Program-made: the position numbers and the translations under genes
Assembly (NCBI GenBank): GCA_022393335.1
Contig: JAJEKB010021076.1
Location: 170,405 to 234,404, forward strand
Length of the DNA stretch: 64,000 bases
Direction: 5' to 3'
From: Macrotrachela quadricornifera
Lineage: Eukaryota; Rotifera; Eurotatoria; Philodinida; Philodinidae
The notes under the pieces: generated by a model
What the model saw: only the letters and a program-made list of their open reading frames with translations
Databases searched by the model: none
What the model was told of the DNA's origin: nothing
Part shown: positions 58,173 to 64,000 of the stretch, piece by piece
Position numbering within the stretch: the stretch's first letter is position 1
Layout: every line of letters begins with the position of its first letter

Positions 58173-58174
58173 TA

Positions 58175-59172
58175 TATATATATCATTATTTTTATGGACG
58201 TAAAGATATTATTCATCTATTGTTCTAGTCCATCTGTCAGTCAATAAATCGATTTTCTTTCTTTTTTGTCACTTACATCTTAGTTCGAATATGAACAAAG
58301 CGTTTTTTTTTCATTCTGGTCATTTCATGAATTTAATAAAACCGAGATCTTGATCCGTAGGTTGACAAAAATATCATACTATTAATTCACATAATTCAAT
58401 AATTGATCTATGTAGGAAACATACATTAACCATTTTAATGGAATATTCGTGTGTAGCAGTACTTAATATAACATATACATGTATTAAGATTATTTCTTTG
58501 ATTCTTGTTGTCCGTGTAAAGGGAGAATATCCTTCATGGTACTCAAATAATCAAAGTTTAATGGCGAAGAAAATATTAAATTAACAATTTCGCTTTTGAC
58601 ATTCCCAAAGAAACCTTCTTTGATTTAGATCTTGTTAAAACTGATCATCGAGAAAATCATTATGCTCAATGAACAAAATTCTTTTTTCATATCAAGCAAT
58701 CGATATGAGAGCACAAGAGTAAATTTTCTTTGCCAATGCACAGGAAATAACAGAAATTTTGCCATAGAATTTTAACAATAGCTAAAAAGATATTCGATCG
58801 CTTTAGACATAAACTTTGTCCTTACCCAAGGCTATACGTGCATATCGATCATGACATTTAGTATATGAACTGTATCTAAAGTAAATGCTAGCGAAAACCT
58901 GCGAAATTCCTGTTTCCGTTCATAGTTACTCACATCCTTGTCCTCAAATATGACAGAAAAGATGAATTTTAAGATAATGTTTGTTGATATACCACAGCCC
59001 ATACAAGAAAAAATATAATGATCCTTAAAGAATAAATCACAGAATTATCGAAGCTTTTCCTTGACAGTTATGTGTGCTTTAAAACAAAGAAAACTTGAAA
59101 CTGTTTTGTTTTCGTGCTGTTTTGTCTTTGTGTACTTTTGTCCTCTTGAAGATGATGCATCTGAATCAAAAG
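58175..59172. other. spacer
   Basis: No gene or repeat recognised. Confidence 0.4.
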
Positions 59173-59452
59173 CTAGAGGGGGTTATTCCTCAACGGTACT
59201 GTGCTTGCAGACATTGAAATAGTGGAAGGTGTATAAATTCCATCTGTTCTTGGTGCATTTGTGTTGACATCTGTCAACATATAAGTTTGTACTCGTTGAT
59301 TTTGATTATGTTCTGACAAAATTGTTTGTTGACCGTTAATCATGTTTTGCCGATATCGATATACAAAAACACCAAGAGTAATTATGAATACCAGAATGCA
59401 ACCATTAATAACGCGCATAATTATTTCTATGTTCCGTGTACGACTAGTTTTA
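59173..59452 (-). CDS. terminal exon of a single-pass membrane protein
   Basis: Minus-strand exon opened by an acceptor-like TTTATTTGATAG (ends at 59453). It encodes a short basic stretch (KTSRTRNIEIIMR), one membrane helix (VINGCILVFIITLGVFVYRY) and a polar tail of about 55 residues rich in Gln, Asn, Thr and Ser, ending VPLRNNPL before the stop. Upstream exons for an extracellular part were not found; the frame extends beyond the acceptor to 59475 but that part looks non-coding. The architecture matches the exon at 2343-2658, including a basic stretch just before the helix, so the two may belong to similar small receptor-like proteins. It has no PPxY motif. Function unknown. Confidence 0.45.
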
Positions 59453-59554
59453 TCTATCAAATAAACATTATACAAAGTTGTGTAGAAATAGACAATAGTA
59501 TGAATAGAAATTGAACCCTTTGGTTACGGATCGTATGTATGGGGGTGTTTAATC

Positions 59555-59730
59555 ATAGGGTACTCCCTTAATATTTTTTTGATTGTAAGAATAAAACACA
59601 CTATTGTTCGGGCCATACTCCCTTGACTGTAAGTCAGGGTCTAAATCCCGAAATTGTCGACGTGTTTGTCCGCAGGGTCAAAGGTCAAAAAAAAAAATTC
59701 TCAAGTATTATACTATGGGAGTACCCTTAT
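59555..59730. mobile_element. 176-bp TIR element, ends ATAGGGTACTCCC
   Basis: Inverted ends ATAGGGTACTCCCTTA and, from the right, ATAAGGGTACTCCCATAG, each followed by a poly-A/T stretch. The interior holds AGTCAGGGTCTAAATCCCG and GGGTCAAAGGTCAAAA. No coding capacity. Confidence 0.55.
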
Positions 59731-60066
59731 GTCATCATCTGCTACATTCACTACCCTTTATCTAAAAACGCAAGTGTTGCGCGTGATGCATTGATATTGC
59801 ATTTTTCAGAAATTAATGGCAGCAGCAGGATTGCCAATGTTCAGCTAAATACGTCTTCACTCCTGTGGGTCCGCTCGAACAGCATTAAATAATGGGCCAA
59901 TGTGTTGAATATGAGCGTCTGCGACCTATATTGATTTTATTTTGAAAGGATTCTCATAAAAGTTTTTCGGATAATTGATTCAATAGATAAAACGCATCCA
60001 TATATTGTATTTAGATAAAAAAAATTGAAAACTATGTTTTTTGGCCATTTTTTTTGGAATGTATTT
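59731..60066. other. spacer
   Basis: Nothing recognised. Confidence 0.3.
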
Positions 60067-60266
60067 CATAATCTTCTACGAAACCTTTTTTAAGTTTCGT
60101 ACAGAAACAAAAGATTTTGTCAGAAATTACGAAACCTTCATAGTTTCCTAGCAAACCATATGGTTTTGCACTCTAGTTTTATACGAAACTATAAAGGTTT
60201 CATATTTTTGATAAAATCTTTGTTTTTGCTGTACGAAACTTAAAAAGGTTTCGTAGGAGATGATTC
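60067..60266. repeat. palindrome built of GAAACCTTTTT / AAAAAGGTTTC blocks
   Basis: Inverted halves: TCTTCTACGAAACCTTTTTT with AAGTTTCGTACAG on the left, and the complementary order on the right (CTGTACGAAACTTAAAAAGG then TTTCGTAGGAGA). The same GAAACCTTTTT block recurs outside it at 60364, 60590 and 60620, so the region as a whole (60067-60650) is a decayed repeat cluster. Confidence 0.6.
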
Positions 60267-60474
60267 GGACGGCGTATTCGCGGATACATCCTTTTAAATT
60301 TCGTAAATTTTAATAACCGTTTTTTCAAGCCTTTGGGCGCATTTGGATGCTTGTAGGCACATGCGAAACCTTTTTCGAGGGTTCAGTAGTCACTTTTTAT
60401 TTTTTTAAAGTGCATTTAAATGACACAAGACTTGATACAGTCAAGAACATAGTGGATCGCTGCGATCCACGCTA

Positions 60475-60682
60475 CACTGAAGAAAAAAAGGTGCCATACG
60501 GAATCTTTTTTGCAACGAATTGGAAACCCTCAAAAAGGTTTCGATTTCGTTGGAAATCTAAAAACCTTTTTTAGATTCCGCACTATGTACTAAACCTTTT
60601 TTTAAGTTTCGTACTATGTACGAAACCTTTCTTAAACCGCGAAACCCTCTTGAGTTCGAAAATCATACCATTTTTTTCAGTG
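60475..60682. mobile_element. 208-bp TA-flanked MITE, ends CACTGAAAAAAA
   Basis: Inverted ends CACTGAAGAAAAAAAGGTGC and CACTGAAAAAAATGGTATG, flanked by TA at 60473-60474 and 60683-60684, as for Tc1/mariner. The interior contains several GAAACCTTTTT blocks. A short perfect palindrome, GTGGATCGCTGCGATCCAC, lies just outside at 60452-60470. Confidence 0.65.
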
Positions 60683-60684
60683 TA

Positions 60685-61757
60685 GTTGTACTTTAATCAT
60701 GGTAGGTGGCAGTTAGAGCTTTTATTTGACCCTCAAGATATCCCCTTTTCTCACGGACATACAAACACCTCCATTGATAGTGTCGAAAGAGTGTAAAGTC
60801 GAAAAATACAATTTATTGGCTGATTCAAACCTTCCATACTTCCGAAATCTCATGACATCCTCCATCAGATATGAAAATTCAAAATTTAAAACAAAAAAAG
60901 AGAAACATCAGGAAAAATCTATATGGACTAAATATTCTGGAATCTACAACCCATTCATAATTTTTTTTGTCTTTCTACCTAACATAAGAGATTTTATAAT
61001 AACTATTGCTTCCACTTGTCAATAAACTTTTCTCTTGAGAGTAGTTTTCTAGGATAACCAGTTTTTGGATTTGTCTATGATATGAGTGCTTTTGTCACCG
61101 ACATGCTCTCCTGTGATTTTCGTTCTTTTTATTCCACTAGAATGTTGTGCTTTCTCTCTTGCACTGTTTCTCTAGTTCGACATATGGAAGATCAAATAAG
61201 AGCAAATCTATCCTTATGGCCTGCGCCCTCGACTTTCATATGGTTAGCAAAATCTACTGAGTGATTTTTCTGTAGCAAATGAGATTGCTGAAGAAACTTT
61301 CGATCTAACGAAGAATCAACGAATCGTAGTTCTCCGATAAAAACTATGTGCGATATGTCAATGTTCCTACTCTAATACTGCTGCAGTGCTGAGAATAGCG
61401 TCACTGACTAGTATGGCTATGATACTTAGCTTCCACTAGATAAAGCAATGGATTAGTGCTTCATATATTTCATTGCCGGATGATGTCGAGATGAGTGTAT
61501 ACATAAAATTAAAATAAATGCATGATTGCAATATAGGCAATGAACTGAAAGCAAAATGATTGAGAGGCGCATGCTAAGAGCCAAAAAGACGGGAAAGACT
61601 GACAAACGAGATGCAGAAATAAACCAGAATGAAGAAACAGACGACAGCGATAGTGCAGGACTTTAGTAAAGTTTTTTTGAATTCTATAACTTAGAAAATA
61701 ACATCTCTGTTGTCTTAGAGCTTGTATAAGCTTCACATTTAATGATGATAAGAATTT
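60685..61757. other. spacer
   Basis: No gene recognised; short frames here have no support. Confidence 0.4.
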
Positions 61758-61840
61758 GTCAAGGGGGAACAAACTGACTTCAATTGCCGAAATCATATGA
61801 GATCATCTGAAATCACGAAATCAGTTTCTTCCCACTTGGC
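61758..61840. mobile_element. minisatellite-bearing TIR element, copy 3 (83 bp)
   Basis: The shortest copy. Inverted ends GTCAAGGGGGAACAAACTGA and, from the right, GCCAAGTGGGAAGAAACTGA, flanked by direct ATTT at 61754-61757 and 61841-61844 (4 bp, like copy 1). The interior is only about four units of roughly 10 bp: GAAATCATAT, GAGATCATCT, GAAATCACGA, AATC. The end sequence matches copies at 4929 and 52031, while the internal unit differs. Confidence 0.75.
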
Positions 61841-62069
61841 ATTTATACTACAGGTCCGTTAATTTCCTACGAATAATATTATCATTTTGTCTATTCTAAA
61901 TTGACCTAGAATTTTCGAAATGAAAAGAATTTGTCGTTATCACTTCAGGATGCGATTGATTGACGTTGGTGACGTAGAATTATTCAAGCAGTGTAGAGAT
62001 CTAAAAGCTATGATATATCGATTCAATTCGATTGAATTTCCCTGAACTAACGAGGTTACTACTCGAGAT

Positions 62070-62655
62070 GTAACATCCCGTCTTGATTCGTTCATGTCTG
62101 TATCGATCAGTTGTATTGGGACAGTAAAAAGTCTAAAAGGATTCGTTTTCATGGCTCTTTCTTCAAAAGTTATGATCATTTTCCTGAATTTTCGAACATT
62201 CTCAGGTATGTACCGAAAAAATTAAACTAACTAATTTCGATCTGAAATTTTGTCCATATATACGTCTTATGATTCTTATAATATCTTGAAAGTTTCAGTC
62301 AAAGAGAATGTTCCTTTCTCGAAATATTGAATATCCAAGTAGGCTCAATTTCTGTGATCTATTTATACTAAATAGCTAGTTTTTGAAAATTCAATACCCC
62401 AAAAAAGGAACATTCTCTTTGACTGAAACTTTCAAGATATTATAAGAATCATTAGACGTATATATAGACAAAATTTCAGATCGAAATTTATTAGTTTAAA
62501 TTTTTTCGGTAGATATCTGGGATTGTTCGAAAATTCAGGAAAATGATCATAGCTTTTGAAGAAAGAGCCATGAAAACGAATCCTTTTAGACTTTTTACTG
62601 TCCCAATACAACTGATCGATACAGACGTAAACGAATCAAAACGGGATGCTGCACC
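62070..62655. mobile_element. foldback element with ~255-bp arms
   Basis: Left arm 62070-62325 and right arm about 62395-62655 around a 70-bp loop. Matching blocks include ATCGATCAGTTGTATTGGGA, GGATTCGTTTTCATGGCTCT and AGAATGTTCCTTT with TTTCAGTCAAAG. The frames 61940-62179 and 62491-62706 on the minus strand mirror the arms and are not genes. Ends and target duplication are not resolved. Confidence 0.7.
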
Positions 62656-62845
62656 TTGGATGGTTTCCTCGTAAGCTAAAATTCGAAAAATTTCAAGATA
62701 ATCCAATGTCAGTTATAAAGAATCTGAGACGATCCGTTGTTCAGAATTGTCTGCCGCAGCAGATAGAGATCCATAGCATCAACTTCTTTAATTACTAAAA
62801 GCAATCATCATTTATTCTTTTTCAATGCATAACATACACTTAGGT

Positions 62846-63595
62846 AAATTCCACCTTCGTCGAAGATGAAGTTCGTCGATTTCATTTTTGCCGAATGAAT
62901 TTGTTATCGAAAACAAGTGAGTTGTAGTTAATCGGTTTTATTGACAAAAATTAATAATTTAATTAATTAGTCAATGATGCCAAGTCACATAGTTACCAAC
63001 TGAGATGGTAATTATCTGACATGGTAACTATCTGAGATGGCTACTATGTCAGATGATTACCAAATTGATTACTTTCCAAAAATGGATGCATATTACGCGT
63101 TTCGTATCTATTAAAAGTTAATGTAAATTTAGGAATGGAGCTCTCTCTAGGCTCATATATGTATGTATTCATTTCATATATCCATATATTTATCTAGTAT
63201 GTAAAACATCCTTGTTTATTATTCTTTGTTTTTTTTTCACTAGTATTACAGAGTTTGAGTCATTAACCTCCACCAAAAAGTAAAGACTTTGAACGCCACA
63301 CTGGTACAAATTAAGATATGAAGTTTCTTCTGGTGGTATCTATTTAACTAATGAACAGATTTCATCGGCAAGGTAACTATCTCAGTTGCTAACCAACCTA
63401 GACGGTTACTGACTCATATGCTCACCATGTCAGATAGTTACCATCTCAGTTGTTAACCATATGACTTCACATCATGGACTAATTAATTAAATTATTAATT
63501 TTTGGCTGTAAGTCCGATTAACTACAACTCATTTGTTTTTGGTGATAAATTCATTCGACGAAATTCATCTTCGACAAAAAATTGTTTCGGCGAAG
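62846..63595. repeat. inverted duplication containing the 3' end of the mucin-like gene
   Basis: Left arm about 62846-63055, right arm about 63370-63595. On the plus strand the left arm encodes FVEDEVRRFHFCRMNLLSKT followed by SEL and TAG at 62925-62927; the right arm on the minus strand encodes FVEDEFRRMNLSPKTNEL and stop, the C-terminus of the Thr-rich gene. After the stops both arms share GAGTTGTAGTTAATCGG and AATTAATAATTTAATTAATT. Between them lie several palindromic copies of GTAACTATCTGACATGGTAA type. So the gene tail exists twice, tail to tail. Confidence 0.75.
62975..63055. repeat. short palindromic repeats, unit near GTAACTATCTGAGATGG
   Basis: About four copies of GGTAA(C/T)TATCTGA(C/G)ATGG-like units in the left arm, and again (inverted) at about 63380-63470 in the right arm. 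Confidence 0.6.
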
Positions 63596-64000
63596 CTGGT
63601 CTAAATCTACACTTACGTCTTGTTACTTGTGTAGTTGCTGTTATTGTTATTCGACCATCTGTCGTTTTTGGTCTACTTGTAGTTATTATCCCAGATGTTG
63701 CTATTGAACTCCCTTCTGTTGTTAATTCATTTGTTGTTGGCCCACGCGTTACTGTAGTTGTTATTGTGGGTCTAGATGTCAAGGGTGTTATTGTTGTTGT
63801 GGGCCCAGGTGTTGTGGTTATTGTTGTTGTGAGCCTAGATGTCGCGGATGTTATTGTTGTTGTGAGCCTAGGTGTCGCGGGTGTTATTGTTGTTGTGAGC
63901 CTAGGTGTCAGGAATGTTATTGTTGTTGTGAGCCTAGGTGTTGTGGTTATTGTTGTTGTGGGCCTAGGTGTTGTGGTTATTGTCATTGTGGGCCTAGGTG
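63522..64000 (-). CDS. Thr-rich mucin-like protein, 3' end (truncated by the window)
   Basis: The minus strand encodes the C-terminal part of a protein whose N-terminal side lies beyond the window. It consists of tandem 11-residue repeats of the type PRLTTTITPAT (33 bp in DNA), about eight copies, with variants SRLTTTITTTP and GPTTTITPLT. A less regular Thr/Ser-rich part follows and the end is a unique basic/acidic tail, RRKCRFRPASPKQFF, FVEDEFRRMNLSPKTNEL. Such Thr/Pro repeats are typical of O-glycosylated extracellular mucin or cuticle-like proteins, which is an inference here. No start codon or signal peptide can be seen. Repeat number may be poorly assembled. The 3' coding end has an inverted copy at 62856-62927. 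Confidence 0.6.
   Translation of the reverse strand, partial: PRPTMTITTTPRPTTTITTTPRLTTTITFLTPRLTTTITPATPRLTTTITSATSRLTTTITTTPGPTTTITPLTSRPTITTTVTRGPTTNELTTEGSSIATSGIITTSRPKTTDGRITITATTQVTRRKCRFRPASPKQFFVEDEFRRMNLSPKTNEL
63640..64000. repeat. 33-bp minisatellite within the mucin-like gene
   Basis: Tandem units around GTTATTGTTGTTGTGAGCCT plus AGGTGTCGCGGGT on the plus strand, continuing past the window end. Units nearer the gene's 3' end are more diverged. Confidence 0.75.

Noticed and set aside
1..64000. CRISPR arrays, bacterial operons, tRNA or rRNA genes
   Set aside because: None seen; repeats here are transposon ends or coding minisatellites, and genes have spliceosomal introns.

Overview
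The window looks like a piece of an AT-rich animal nuclear genome, most likely a bdelloid rotifer. The reasons are a mammalian-type arginine ADP-ribosyltransferase gene, FMRFamide-type orphan GPCR and DEG/ENaC genes, several genes with introns of about 50-60 bp, and many different DNA transposons each present in one or a few decayed copies. This assignment is an inference from gene content and style; no rRNA, tRNA or mitochondrial marker is present. No CRISPR array or bacterial operon is seen.

Layout. 1-8 kb is gene-poor: one terminal exon of a single-pass membrane protein (2343-2658), then a decayed piggyBac copy that runs into a 2.4-kb element with 660-bp inverted arms (4321-6713), which itself carries a 201-bp minisatellite-bearing insertion. 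8-11 kb has two foldback elements. 12.4-15.4 kb holds an ADP-ribosyltransferase joined by splicing to a repeat domain. 15.5-20.7 kb is an apparently intact jockey-like non-LTR retrotransposon with two overlapping ORFs and a 3' region of repeated hairpins. 22.5-24.3 kb is a four-exon cytochrome P450. 25.5-29 kb is a broken MULE transposase split by a piggyBac element with TTAA target duplications.

29.9-35.6 kb (all on the minus strand) carries an orphan rhodopsin-type GPCR, an orphan polytopic membrane protein and a DEG/ENaC channel gene with an amber codon in place of the expected Trp before TM1. 36.8-42 kb is another transposon cluster: a TA-flanked foldback element, a further inverted repeat, and a pogo-like transposase split by a TTAA-flanked element. 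44.6-49.4 kb has a gene remnant, an orphan polytopic membrane protein and a three-exon LRAT-domain gene. 50.2-52.4 kb is a decayed hAT transposase with a second minisatellite-bearing insertion. 53.4-54.2 kb is a three-exon SERBP1/HABP4-like gene. 54.5-63.6 kb is mostly small inverted-repeat elements plus one single-pass membrane protein exon and a third minisatellite-bearing insertion. The window ends inside a Thr-rich mucin-like gene whose 3' end is duplicated as an inverted copy.

Host genes (P450, GPCR, channel, LRAT, SERBP1-like, ART, membrane proteins) are unrelated and spaced by mobile DNA; I see no sign of a shared pathway. The most novel signals are (1) a dispersed family of short inverted-repeat elements that carry ~10-bp-period minisatellites whose unit differs from copy to copy, one copy dated against an empty site in the opposite arm of its host element; (2) covarying repeated hairpins in the retrotransposon 3' UTR; and (3) the ART-repeat fusion.
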